From positions 13,523,570-13,587,569 of the forward strand of contig OZ023186.1 of the NCBI GenBank assembly GCA_963995505.1: a stretch of 64,000 nucleotides of DNA. The letters run 5' to 3'. The notes beneath the pieces are model-generated. The model worked only from the letters and a program-made list of their open reading frames with translations, was not told the origin of the DNA and did not search any database. Positions 1 through 11,080 of this stretch are shown in pieces (position 1 is the stretch's first letter; each line of letters starts with the position of its first letter). Both the position numbers and the translations under genes were made by a program. Origin of the DNA: Hypericum androsaemum (lineage: Eukaryota; Streptophyta; Magnoliopsida; Malpighiales; Hypericaceae).

Positions 1-3000
1 TTTCTTGCCTTTTATTTTCTTTCCTTTTCTTGCCCTATCATGCCTTTTTTTTATCTTTCTTGCCTTTTCTAGTTTTTTTCTTACCGTATCTTGCCTTTTC
101 TTGCCTTTTCTTTGCTTATCTTGCCTTTTTATGCCTTATCTTTCCTCTTCTTGCCTCTTCTTACCTTTCTTGTATTTTCTTGCCTTTTCTGTTCTTTTCT
201 TGCCTTTTCTTGCTTATATTGTATTTTGTTAACTTTTCTTTTATTATCTTGCCTTTTCTTTCCTTTTCTTTTCTTTTCTTGACATTTCTTTTCTTATCTT
301 GAATTTTTGTTGCCTTATCTTTCCTTTTTTTGCATTTTCTTTCCTTATCTTGCCCTTTCTTAACTTTTCTTACCCTTTCTTGCCTTTCCTTGCCTTATCT
401 TGCCTTTTTTCACCTATCTTGGATTTTCTTGCCCTTTTCTTGCCTTTTGATTTCATTTATTGCCTTTTCTTTACTTGTCTTGCCTTTTCTTGCTTATCTT
501 TCCTTTTCTTGCCTTTTCGTACCCTTTCGTGCCTTTTCTTGTCTTTTCTTGCCTTTTCCTTGCTCTTTCTTGCTTTTTCCTTGCTTTTTCTTGCCTTGTC
601 GTGCCTTTCTTACATTTTAATACCTTTTATGTTCTTTTCCTTGCTTTTTCTTTCCTTTTCTTGCCTTTTCTTACATTTTCCTGCCTTTCTTGCATTTTCT
701 TTCCTTTTCATGCCTTTTCTTGCCTTTTCTTTTCTTTACTTTTCTTTTCTTATCTTGCATTTTTGCTGCCTTATCTTGCATTTTCTTTCCATATGTTGCC
801 TTATCTTCTTATCTTGTCTGATCATGAGTTTTCCTGCCCTTTCCTTCCTTCCCTAGCCGTTTCTCGCCTTATCTTGTCTTTTTCTCCCCTTTTCTTGTCT
901 TTTCATGCCTTTTATTGCCTTTTCTTGCCTTATCTATCCCTTTCCTGCCTTATCTTTTCTTATCTTGCCTTATCTTTCCTTATCTTGCCTTATCTTTCCT
1001 TTTCTTGCCTTTTCTTTCCTTCTTTTGCCTTTTCTTTCCTTTTCTAAGCTTATCTTGCTTTTCCTGCCCTTTTCTTATCTTTTCATGCGTTTTATTCCCT
1101 TTACCTTCCTTTTCTTGCCTTTTCTTGCCTTTTCTTGCCTTTTCTTACTTATCGTGCCTTTTCTTTCCTTGTCTTGCCTTTTCTTACCATATCTTGCCTT
1201 TCTTGACTTTTCTTACATTTTTCTTACCATATCTTACATTTTCCTATCTTTTCCTGCCTTTTCATGCCTTTTCTTGCCTTTTCTTTCCTTTTCTATCCTT
1301 TTCTTTTCTTATTTTGCATTTTTGTTGCCTTATCTTCCTTTATCTTGCCTTTGCTTGTCTTTTCTTGCCTTATCTTGCATTTTCTTGCCTTATCTTGCCT
1401 TTTTTACCTTTTTTTGCCTTTTCATGACTTTTATTGACTTATCTTACCTTTTCTTGCATTTTCTTTCATTTTCTTTTCCTTTTCTTACCTTATCTTTCCT
1501 TTTCGTGATTTATCTTACATTTTCTTGGCTTTTCTTACCTTTTTTTGCCTTTTTTCTCCCTTTTCTTGCCTTTCCTTGCCTTTTCTTGTCTTTTCTTTCC
1601 TTTTCTTTCCTTTTGTTGCCTTTTCTTGCTTATCTTAGCTATTCTTACCTTTCTTTCCTTATCTTGCCTTATCTTGCCTATTCTTGTCTTATCTTGCGTT
1701 ATCTTGCCTTTTCTTTCCTTTTTTTCCTTATCTTGCCTTATTCTTGCCTTTTCTTGCATTTTCTTGCATTTTCTTGCTTTTTTATGCCTTTTCTTCCCTT
1801 TCTTTCCTTTTCTTCCCTTATCCAGCATTATCTTGCCTTATCTTGCTTTTTCTGACCTTTTCTTACCTTATCTTGCCTTTTACAACCCTTTTCTTGGCTT
1901 TTTATGCCTTTACTTGCTTATCTACCTTTTCTTTCCTTATCTTGCCTTTTCTTTTCTTGCCTTTTATTTCCTTTTCTTGCCTTATCTTTCTTTTTTGGGC
2001 CATTTCTTTCCTTATCTTATGTTTTCTTTCCCTATCATGCCTTTTCTCTACTTATCTTACCTTTTCATGCCTTATGTTTCCTAGTCTTGCCTCTTCTTGC
2101 CTCTTCTGGCCTTTCTTGTATTTTCTTGCCTTTTCTGTTCTTTTCTTGCCTTTTCTTGCTTATCTTGCCTTTTGTGAACTTTTCTTTTCTTATCTTGCCT
2201 TCTCTTACCTTTTCTTTCCTTTTCTTTTCTTTTCTTGACTTTTCATTTCTTATCTTGCATTTTTGTTGCCTTATCTTTCCTTTTTTTTATTTTCTTTCCT
2301 TATCTTGCCCTTTCTTGCCTTTTCTTACCTTTTTTTCCTTTTCTTGCCTTTCCTTACCTTATCTAGCCTTTTCTCACCTATCTTGGATTTTCTTGCCTTT
2401 TCATTCCTTTTATTTCCTTTTTTCCTTTTCTTGTCTTTTCTTGCTTATCTTTCCTTTTCATGCCTTTTCGTGCCCTTTCACGCCTAATCTTGTCTTTTCT
2501 TGCCTTTTCCTTGCTTTTTCTTGCTTTTTCCTTGCTTTTTCTTGCCTTATCTTGCCTTTTCCTGCCCTTTTCTTGACTTTTCATGCCTTTTATTGCCTTT
2601 TCTTGCCTTATCTTTCCTTTTCTTGCCTTATCTTTCCTTATCTTGCCTTATCTTTCCTTATCTTGCCTTATCTTTCCTTTTCTTGCCTTTTCTTTCCTTC
2701 TTTTACCTTCTCTAATCTTTTCTCACCTTATCTTGCCTTTTCTTGCCCTTTTCCTTTCTTTTCATGCCTTTCATTTCCTTTACTTTCCTTTTCTTGCCTT
2801 TTCTTACCTTTTCTTTCCTTGTCTAGCCTTTTCTTACCATATCTTGCCTTTTCTTGCTTTTTTCTTACCATATCTTGCATCTTCCTATTTTTCCTTCAAA
2901 TTATGCCTTTTCTTGTCTTTTCTTTCCTTTTCTAACCTTTACTTTTCTTAACTTGCATTTTTGTTGCCTTATCTTGCTTTATCTTGCTTTTTCTTGCCTT

Positions 3001-6000
3001 ATCTTGCCTTATCTTGCATTTTCATGCCTTATCTTGCCTTCTTTACCTTTTCTGCCTTTTCATGACTTTTATTGATTTATCTTACCTTTTCTTGCATTTT
3101 CTTTCATTTTTCTTTCCTTTTCTTACCTTATCTTGCATATTCATGACTTTTCTTGCATTTTCTTGCCTTTTCTTACCTTATCTTGCATTTTCATGACTTT
3201 TCTTGCATTTTCTTGCCTTTTCTTACCTTTTCTTGCCATTTTTCCCTTTTCTTGCCTTTCCTTGCCTTTTCTTGCCTTTCCTTTCCTTTTCTTTCCTTTT
3301 CTTGCTTATCTTGCCTTTTCTTACCTTTCTTTCTTTATCTTCCTTATCTTGCCTATTCATGCCTTATCTTGCCTTTTCTTACCTTTCTTTCCTTATCTTG
3401 CCTTATTCTTGCCTTATCTTGCATTTTCTTCCCTTTTCATGCCTTTTCTTACCTTTTTTTCCTTTTCTTCCCTTATCTAGTATTATCTTGTCTTATCTTG
3501 CCTTATCTTGCATTTTCTCACCTTATCTTGCCTTTACGTGCCCTTTCTTTGCTTTTTAGGCCTTTTCTTGCTTATCTGCCTTTTCTTTCCTTATCTTGCC
3601 TTTTCTTGCCTTATCTTGCCTTTTCTTTTCTTTCCTTATCTTGCCTTTTCTTTCCCTATCATGCCTTTTCTTTGCTTATCTTGCCTTTTCAGGCCTTATC
3701 TTTCCTTGTCTTGCCTCTTCTCACCTTTCTTGTATTTTCTTGCCTTTTCTGTGCTTTTCTTGCCTTTTCTTGCTTATCTTGCCTTTTGTTAACTTTTCTT
3801 TTCATATCTTTCCTTTTCTTGCCTTTTCTTTACTTTTCTTTTCTTTTCTTGACTTCTCTTTTCTTATCTTGCATTTTTGTTGCCTTATCTTACCTTATCT
3901 TTCCTTTTTTTTCCTTTTCTTTACTTATCTTGCCTTTTCTTTTCTTTTTTTCCTTTTCTTGCTTTTTCTTGCCTTACCTTTCCTTATCTTGCCTTTTCTT
4001 GTCTTTTCTAGCCTTTTCTCACCTATCTTGCATTTTTTGGCTCTTTTCTTGCCTTTTCATGCCTTTTATTGCCTTTTCTTTCCTTTTCTTGCTTATCTTT
4101 CCTTTTCTTGACTTTTCATGCCTTTTATTGCCTATTCTTGTCTTATCTTTCCTTTTCTTGCCTTATCTTTCCTTATGTTGCCTTATCTTTCCTTATCTTG
4201 CCTTATCTTTCCTTTTCTTGCCTTTTCTTTCCTTCTCTTGCCTTCTAATGCTTTTTCTCACCTTATCTTTCCTTTTCTTGCCCTTTTCTTATCTTTTCAT
4301 GCCTTTTATTTCCTATACTTTCCTTTTCTTACTTTTTCTTGCTTATCTTGCCTTTTATTTCCTTTTCTTGCCTTTTCTTGCCATATCTTTTCTTTCTTGC
4401 CTTTTCTTGCATTTTTCTAACCATATCTTGCATTTTCCTATCTTTTCATGCCTTTTCTTGCCTTTTATATCCTTTTAATGCATTTTCTTTTCTTTTCTAT
4501 CCTTTTCTTTTCTTATCTTGCATTTTTGTTGCCTTATCTTGCCTTTTCTTGCTTTTTCTTGCCTTTCCATGCCTTATCTTGCCTTATCTGTCCTTTTCCT
4601 GCCTTTTCATGACTTTTATTGACTTATCTTACCATTTCTTATATTTTCCTTGCCTTTTCTTACCTTATCATGCATTTTCATGACTTATCTTGCATTTTCT
4701 TGCCTTTTCTTACCTTTTCTTGCCTTTTTTTCCTTTTCTTGCCTATCTTTGCCTTTTCTTTCCATTTCTTGCCTTTTCTTGCTTATCTTTCCTTTTCGTA
4801 CCTTTCTTTCCTTATCTTCCCTTATCTTGCCTATTCTTGCCATATCTTGCCTATTCTTGCCTATTCTTGCATTTTCTTGCCTTTCCATGCCTTTTCTTAC
4901 CTTTCTTGCCTTTTGTTGCCTTACCTTGCCTTTTCTCAACCTTTCTTGCTTTATTTTGCCATTTCCCGCCCTTTTCTTTGCTTTTCATGTCTTTTCTTGC
5001 TTATCTGCCTTTTCTTTACTTATCTTGTCTTTTCTTACCGTATCTTGCCTTTTCTTTTCTTTCCTTTTCTTTCCTTTTCTTGTCTTATCTTTCTTTTTCT
5101 TTCCGTTTCTTTCCTTATTTTGCCTTTTCTTGCCCTATCATGCCTTTTCTTACCTTTCTTATCTTTTCTTTTTTTCCTTAACCATATCTTACCTTTTCTT
5201 GCCTTTTCTTTGCTTATCTTGCCTTTTCATGCCATATCTTTCCTCTTCTTGCCTTTTCTTGCCTCTTCTTGTATTTTCTGGCCTTTTCTTTGCTTTTCTT
5301 TTCTTTTCTTTTATTGACTTTACTTTTATTATCTTGCATTTTTGTTGCCTTATCTTGCCTTATCTTTCCTTTTTTTCATTTTCTTTTCTTATCTTGCCCT
5401 TTCTTGCCTTTTCTTGCCTTTTTTTCCTTTTCTTGCCTTTTTTTCCTTTTCTTGCCTTTTCTTGCCTTACATTGCCTTAACTTGCCTTATCTTGCCTTTT
5501 CTCACCTATCTTGCATTTTCTTGTCCTTTATTACCTTTTCTTTCCTTTCTTGCTTTTTCATGCTTATCTTTCCTTTTCTTGCCTTTTCGTGCCCTTTCGT
5601 GCCTAATCTTGTCTTTTCTTGCCTTCTATTGCATAATCTTGCCTTTCTTGTCTTTTCTTGCCTTTTCCTTGCTTTTTCTTGCCTTTTCCTTGCTTTTTCT
5701 TTCCTTATCTTGCCTTATCTTTCCTTTTCTTGCCTTTTCTTTTCTTTTCTTTCCTTTTCTTTTCTTATCTTGCATTTTTCTTGCCTTTTCTTGCTTTATC
5801 TTTCCTTTTCTTGCCTTATTATCTTTTCTTTCCATATCTTGCCTTATCTTCCTTATCTTGTCTTATCATGCCTTTTCCTGCCTTTTCTTTCCTTCCCTTA
5901 CCTTTTCTTGCCTTTTCTGGCCTTATCTTTCCTTTTCTTGCCTTATCTTTCCTTATCTTACCTTATCTTTTCTTATATTGCCTTATCTTTCCTTTTCTTG

Positions 6001-6738
6001 TCTTTTCTTTCCTTCTCCTGCCTTCTCTTGCTTTATCTTACCTTTTCTTTACATATCTTGCCTTATCTTCCTTATCTTGTCTTATCAAGCCTTTTCTTGC
6101 CTTCCCTTGCCATTTCTTGCCTTTTCTTTCTCTTTTATTGCCTTTTCTTGCCCTATCTTTCATTTTCTTAATTTGTCTTTCCTTATCTTTCCTTTTCTTG
6201 CCTTTTCTTTCCTTCTCTTGCTTTTTCTCGCCTTATCTTGCCTTTTTTTGACCTTTTCTTGTCTTTTCATGCCTTTCTTTCCTTTACTTTCCTTTTCTTG
6301 CCTTTCCTTGCTTATCTTGCCTTTTCTTTCCTTATCTTGCCTTTTCTTGCCATATCTTGCCTTTTCATGCCTTTTCTTGCCTTTTATTGCCTTTTATATC
6401 CTTTTCTTTTCTTATCTCGCATTTTTATTGCCTTATCTTGCCCTTTCTTTCTTTATCTTGCCTTTTCTTGCCTTATCATGCCTTATCTCGCATTTTCTTG
6501 CCTTATCTTGCCTTTTTTACCTTTTCCTGCCTCTTCATGAATTTTATTGGCTTATCTTACCTTTTCTTGAATTTTCTTACTTTTTCCTTGCCTTTTCTTA
6601 CCTTAACTTGCATTTTCATGACTTATCTTTTATTTTCTTACCTTTTGTTTCCTTTTCTTGCCTTTCCTTTCCTTTTCTTGCCTTTTCTTGCTTATCTTGC
6701 CTTTTCTTACCTTTCTTTCCTTATCTTGCCTTATCTAA
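1..6738 (+). repeat. 10-bp-unit pyrimidine satellite array (left arm)
   Basis: A nearly uninterrupted array of degenerate 10-bp units, mostly TTGCCTTTTC, TTGCCTTATC and TTTCCTTTTC, fills this stretch and runs off the left edge. Pyrimidines are almost all on the + strand, with about one G per unit. A rarer variant containing gcatttttgttgcc recurs near 301, 757, 1316, 2257, 2955, 3871, 4520, 5337, 5772 and 6420. A second marker (tgccttttcatgacttttat) recurs near 1420, 3055, 4600 and 6530. Units are therefore organised into higher-order blocks of roughly 1.5-1.95 kb. The long open frames here are Phe/Leu/Ser/Pro-only translations of the repeat and are not genes. The right end passes directly into an LTR fragment at 6739. 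Confidence 0.95.
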
Positions 6739-7058
6739 TCCCTCCCGCCGTCCGTCGGTTGAGGCACCACTTGGCGAAGGTCCACTGTAGAGACGCCGGT
6801 CCATACAGATTTTACCATTCGGTGGGTGCAGCTTTCTTCCGACTAGCTATCTGTCAGCCCTATTCCACACAGCTCGCCACTTTTCACTTGGTCCTCACGT
6901 CCCTGCAAAATCGTCCTTCAAAAGACATGAAAATATAAACGTGAAACTATTATATGGAATGGGCCTAAAAATAGCATAAAATGACTCAAATAGACTCAAA
7001 ATTGGGTCTAAATGACCCTATAATGAGGGCATCAAGTGAGCATTTCTTGCGCTCCTCA
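6739..7058 (-). mobile_element. 5' part of an A/C-family LTR, inverted
   Basis: Read on the minus strand this starts TGAGGAGCGCAAGAAATGCT at 7058 and follows the same order of blocks as the LTR copies at 18337-19040 and 19041-19710, including a tract recognisable as gtttcacgtttatatttt. It ends at a gggagg motif at 6739, where the purine strand of the satellite begins. In the array-free copies the same motif is followed by about 12 bp and then by the block that resumes at 9669. This is the 5' third of U3 of a Ty3/gypsy (Athila/Tat-type) LTR. Confidence 0.8.
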
Positions 7059-7767
7059 CGGCTCTTCACCGAGATTGAGCACTCTAATTCCCTTATCTTT
7101 ATCGCTTTTGTGACATTGTTCCTTTGAATGCATTGTTATTTTGCTTAAATGACTATGTGTGAGTAGTTCTCTTTTTGGGTTAGGTGCCTTAGTGCCCCCG
7201 AGGTGTTTGGTTTCGAATGGACTAAATTTTGAGAGCGTGTTGTGGTTAGGGAGAGTAATGCATTGGGTAACAGACCTCCGTTGGAAGCGAGTGGTGAGTA
7301 GTGCTAGTAATGACCTAGAGTCCTTCCCAATCTATTTTAGCGTGGCCTGAAGTACTTAGCCATGAAGGGGAGCGTGGATAAACCTAATCACTAGACTAGG
7401 CATTTACCCGATGGACCTAGCCATGAAAATGGACTTTGCTTATGAGGGTGATGTGTAGTTGGCCTTAGGTTGGTGCACTCAAGAGTGAGGTTTAGGAGGG
7501 GTAAGTTGTGGTAGTCTTGACATCTAGGTGAGGTTGATAACTTACCAGCATTAGGTATGAGACGATCTCGCCAAGATCCTCCTAGTACCTTCTTTATGGA
7601 GTGAAGTACTTAGCCATGAAAAGCCTTTCAACTTATTCTTGTCATCAATTAACTCACTCAAACAAATTCATAAAATACATTCCAACCTAATCTAAATTGC
7701 ATTTCCCTCCGGATGTCTTGAACCTGCTCTCTGTGGACCCAAAAAGCGACTCTTCACATACCAACGC
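7059..7767 (+). mobile_element. 3' part of an A/C-family LTR
   Basis: This block aligns with the 3' half of the LTR at about 10100-10952. Shared landmarks in order are ctttatcgcttttgtgacat, atgactatgtgtgag, the repeated phrase tacttagccatgaag, and a terminal ctcttca. It begins exactly where the inverted LTR's 5' end stops (7058/7059), so the minus-strand copy looks inserted into, or recombined with, the middle of this one. It carries no intact ORF. A short unassigned linker of 8 bp separates it from the second satellite array. Confidence 0.75.
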
Positions 7768-7775
7768 AGCAAGAT

Positions 7776-9668
7776 ATGGTAAGAAAAAGGTAAGAAAAGG
7801 CAAGATATGGTAAGAAAAGGCAAGAAAAGAAAATAAAAGGCAAGATAAGCAAGAAAAGGAAAGAAAAGAAAAGGCAATAAAAGGGTAAGAAAAGGGCAAG
7901 ATAAGGTCAAAAAAGGTAAGATAAGGAGAGAAAAGGTAAGAAAATGCAAGATAAAGAAAAATAAGACAAGATAAAGAAAGATAAGAAGAAAAAAAGGTAA
8001 GATAAGGTAAGAAAAGGCAAGATAAGGCAAGATAAGACAAGATAAAGCAAGAAAAGGCAAGATAAGGCAACAAAAATGCAAGATAAGAAAAGAAAAGTCA
8101 AGAAAGGAAAAGAAAAGGTAAGAAAAGGCGTGAAAAGGGAAGAAAAGGAAAGATAAGAAAAGAAAAGTTAACAAAAGGCAAGATAAGCAAGAAAGGCAAG
8201 CAAATACAAGAAAGGCAAGAAGAGGCAAGAAAATGCAAGATAAGGCAAGAAAAGGAAAGGTAAGGAAGAAAAATGTAAGATAAGGAAAGAAAAGACAATA
8301 AAAGGAAAGATAAGGCAAAAAAAATGCAAGATAAGAAAAAAAAAGTCAAGAAAACAAAAGAAAAGAAAAGGCAAGATAAGAAAAGAAAAGTTAACAAAAG
8401 GCAAGATAAGCAAGAAAATGCAAGAAAAGAACAGAAAAGTCAAGAAAATACAAGAAAGGCAAAAAGAAGCAAGAAAAGGCAAGACAAGGAAAGATAAGGC
8501 ATGAAAAGGCAAGATAAGCAAAGAAAAGACAATAAAAGGCAAGATACGGTAAGAAAAAAACAAGAAAAGGCAAGATAGGCAAAAAAAGACATGATAGGGA
8601 AAGAAAAGGCAAGATAAGGAAAGAAACGACAAGAAAAGGAAAGAAAAGACACATAAGCAAGAAAAGGCAAGATAAGGAAAGAAAAGGCAGATAAGCAAGA
8701 AAAGGCATGAAAAGCCAAGAAAAGGGCAGGAAAAGGCAAGATAAGGTGAGAAAAGGCAAGATAATGCTAGATAAGGCAAGAAAATGAAAGAAAGGAATAA
8801 AAGGCATGAAAAGACAAGAAAATGCAAGATAAGGCAAGAATTAGGCAAGAAAGGTAAGAAAAGGCAAGAAAAGGCAAGATAAGACAAGAATAGGCAAGAT
8901 AAGGCAAGAAAGAAAGGTAAGAAAAGGCAAGATAAGCAAGAAAAGGCAAGAAAAGGAAAGAGAAGGCAAGAAAAAGAAAGATAAGGCAAAAAATGGAAAG
9001 AAAAGGAAAGAAAAGAAAAGGCAAGAAAAGGCAAGATAAGGAAAGAAAAGGCAGATAAGAAAGAAAAGGCACGAAAAGCCAAGAAAAGGGTAGGAAAAGG
9101 CAAGATAAGGTGAGAAAAGGCAAGATAATGCTAGATATGGCAAGAAAAGGAAAGAAATGTAAGAAAAGGCAAGAAAAGGCAAGAAAATGCAAGATAAGGC
9201 AAGAATAAGGCAAGATAAGGAAAGAAAGCTAAGAAAAGGCAAGATAAGGCAAGAAAAGGAAAGATAAGGCATGAAAAGACAAGATAAGCAAATAAAAGGC
9301 AAGAAAAGGTAAGATACAGTAAGAAAAAAACAAGAAAAGGCAAGAAAGGCATGATGGGGAAAGAAAAGGCTTGATAAGTAAAGAAACGGCAAGAAAAAGA
9401 AAGATAAGGCAAGAAAAGGAAAGAAAAGAAAAGGCAAGATACGGAAAGAAAAGGCAAGATAAGGAAAGAAAAGGCAGATAAGCAAGAAAAGGGCAGGAAA
9501 ATGCAAGATTAGGTGAGAAAAGGCAAAATGAGGTAAGATAAGGCAAGATAAGGCAAGAAATGGAAAGAAAGGTAAGAAAATGCATGAAAAGGAAAAAAAT
9601 GCAAGATAAGGCAAGAATAAAATAGGATAAGGAAAGAAAGCTAAGAAAAGGTAAGATAAGGCAAGATC
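7776..9668 (-). repeat. 10-bp-unit satellite array (right arm, inverted)
   Basis: This is the same 10-bp repeat as at 1-6738 but with the purine strand on +: GATAAGGCAA and GAAAAGGCAA units. The higher-order marker (complement of gcatttttgttgcc) is seen near 8070 and 8325. The array ends at 9668, where LTR sequence of the A/C family starts at the U3 point adjoining the 6739 junction. Together the two arms form an imperfect inverted repeat with a spacer of about 1 kb. Confidence 0.93.
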
Positions 9669-10952
9669 AGAATTCCCTGAACTTATTGTATCCCACCGGG
9701 CAGCATCGAGGTCTGCCGAGCAGTGTTAAAGGAGTGAAGGATAAGCTTTTCATGAAGAATCTGCTAAACGGTAGAATCACCACCGATCGGTGCCCCTGAC
9801 ATTGCCTGAACTCCACACCTACCGGTCGACGCCCAAAATCCTAAATCGCCTGCTAGCTCATCCCGCCAGACAATGCCAGTAACACCGAATGGTGTTTTCG
9901 TCAAATTTTTCCTGGGAGAATTAGTCATTTTGAGAGCACTTTGGACTTTTTACCTCATTTTAAGGTTGAGGGGGAGACTCCTCTATAAATACCCTCCTCA
10001 ACCCATTAAGTTGTAAGCTTGACATTGAGAACTTAAAATTAGGGTTTTAGTTGTTGAAGGAGGAGCTGGAGGAGCAAGAGGTGGATGACGGGTTCAGAAC
10101 GAGCGGCTCTCCCCTACAATTGAGCGCTCTCTTTCCCTACTCTTTATCGCTTTTGTGACATTGTTTCTTTTTAATGCATAGTTATTTTGCTTAAATGACT
10201 ATGTGTGAGAGTAGTTCTCCTTTGGGTCAGGTGCTTAGCACCCCCAAAATGCTTGGTTTCGAATGGGTTAAATCTTGAGAGCATGTAGCGGTTAGGGAGT
10301 GTAATGCTCTTGGTAAAGTGACCTCCATTGGAACCTAATGGCAAGAGCGTTAGTTACGACCTAGAATCCTTCCCAATTGATTTTAGCGTGACCCAAAGTA
10401 CTTAGCCATGAAGGGGAGCGTGGATAAACCTAACCACCAGACTAGGTATTTACCCGAAGAAATTAGTCGTGAAAATGGACTTAGCCTATGAGGGTGATGT
10501 GTAGTTGGCCTTAGGGTGGAGCACTAATGAGTGAGGTCTAGGGTGGATAGTTGCAGTAGTCTCGATACCTAGGTAAGGTTGACAACTTACCAATAAATAG
10601 GTGTGCGTGAAATCCTAGCCCAGGCCTCCTAGTACCTTCTTTGTGGCGTGAAGTACTTAGCCATGAAGCGCCATGCCATAGTACACCTAGGCGCACCACA
10701 GACAAGAAAGCCCAAGAGAAACCAAGCATGTAGGGATGTGTGAAGGGCACCTAGCACAATCTCCTTTTTATTGCATTTACACCCTTTCAACTTACTCTTG
10801 TCATCGCTTGCTTCACCCAACTCAATTCATAAAACACTTTTAACCTAATATTAATTGCATTTCGCATGGGATGTCTTGAACCAGCTCTCTGTGGTTTAAC
10901 ATTATACCCGTACTCTCTTTATTGCAAGGTGGACCCAAAAATTCACTCTTCA
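9669..10952 (+). mobile_element. 5' LTR (U3 remainder to U5) of element A
   Basis: This is LTR sequence colinear with 18640-19040 in its first 430 bp and with 7059-7767 in its last 850 bp. A TATAAATA box lies at 9984-9991, about 315 bp downstream of the satellite boundary, and the same box is kept at 18931-18938. The LTR ends in CTCTTCA at 10952, followed two bases later by a primer-binding site. The 5' third of this LTR is replaced by the satellite array at 7776-9668, so U3 is interrupted upstream of its TATA box. Confidence 0.85.
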
Positions 10953-10954
10953 AT

Positions 10955-10972
10955 TGGCGTCGTTGCCAGGGA
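10955..10972 (+). other. Primer-binding site of element A (tRNA-Asp type)
   Basis: TGGCGTCGTTGCCAGGGA lies two bases after the LTR end. It differs from the plant tRNA-Asp complement TGGCGCCGTTGCCGGGGA by one C-to-T and one G-to-A change, both at CpG sites. A tRNA-Asp primer is typical of Athila/Tat Ty3/gypsy elements. Confidence 0.85.
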
Positions 10973-11080
10973 GCGGCGTCCCCCAAGGCATCTTTGTGAT
11001 TTATGAGATAGTTAGGTTGCTTTTACTTATTTTTGTTGTTAAGTGCTACGCTTGCTTGTCCCTTTGGCTCTTATCCTTTT

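Noticed and set aside
5..6790. Many long open frames (up to 482 residues) rich in Phe, Leu, Ser and Pro, looking like membrane proteins
   Set aside because: They are translations of the stop-poor 10-bp pyrimidine repeat, occur in several frames at once and carry no domain.
7692..9614. Minus-strand frames of similar composition (up to 311 residues)
   Set aside because: Same repeat in the other orientation.
1..9668. CRISPR-like or telomeric array
   Set aside because: Units are contiguous 10-mers without spacers, and the unit is not a telomere motif. The context is a plant nuclear genome.
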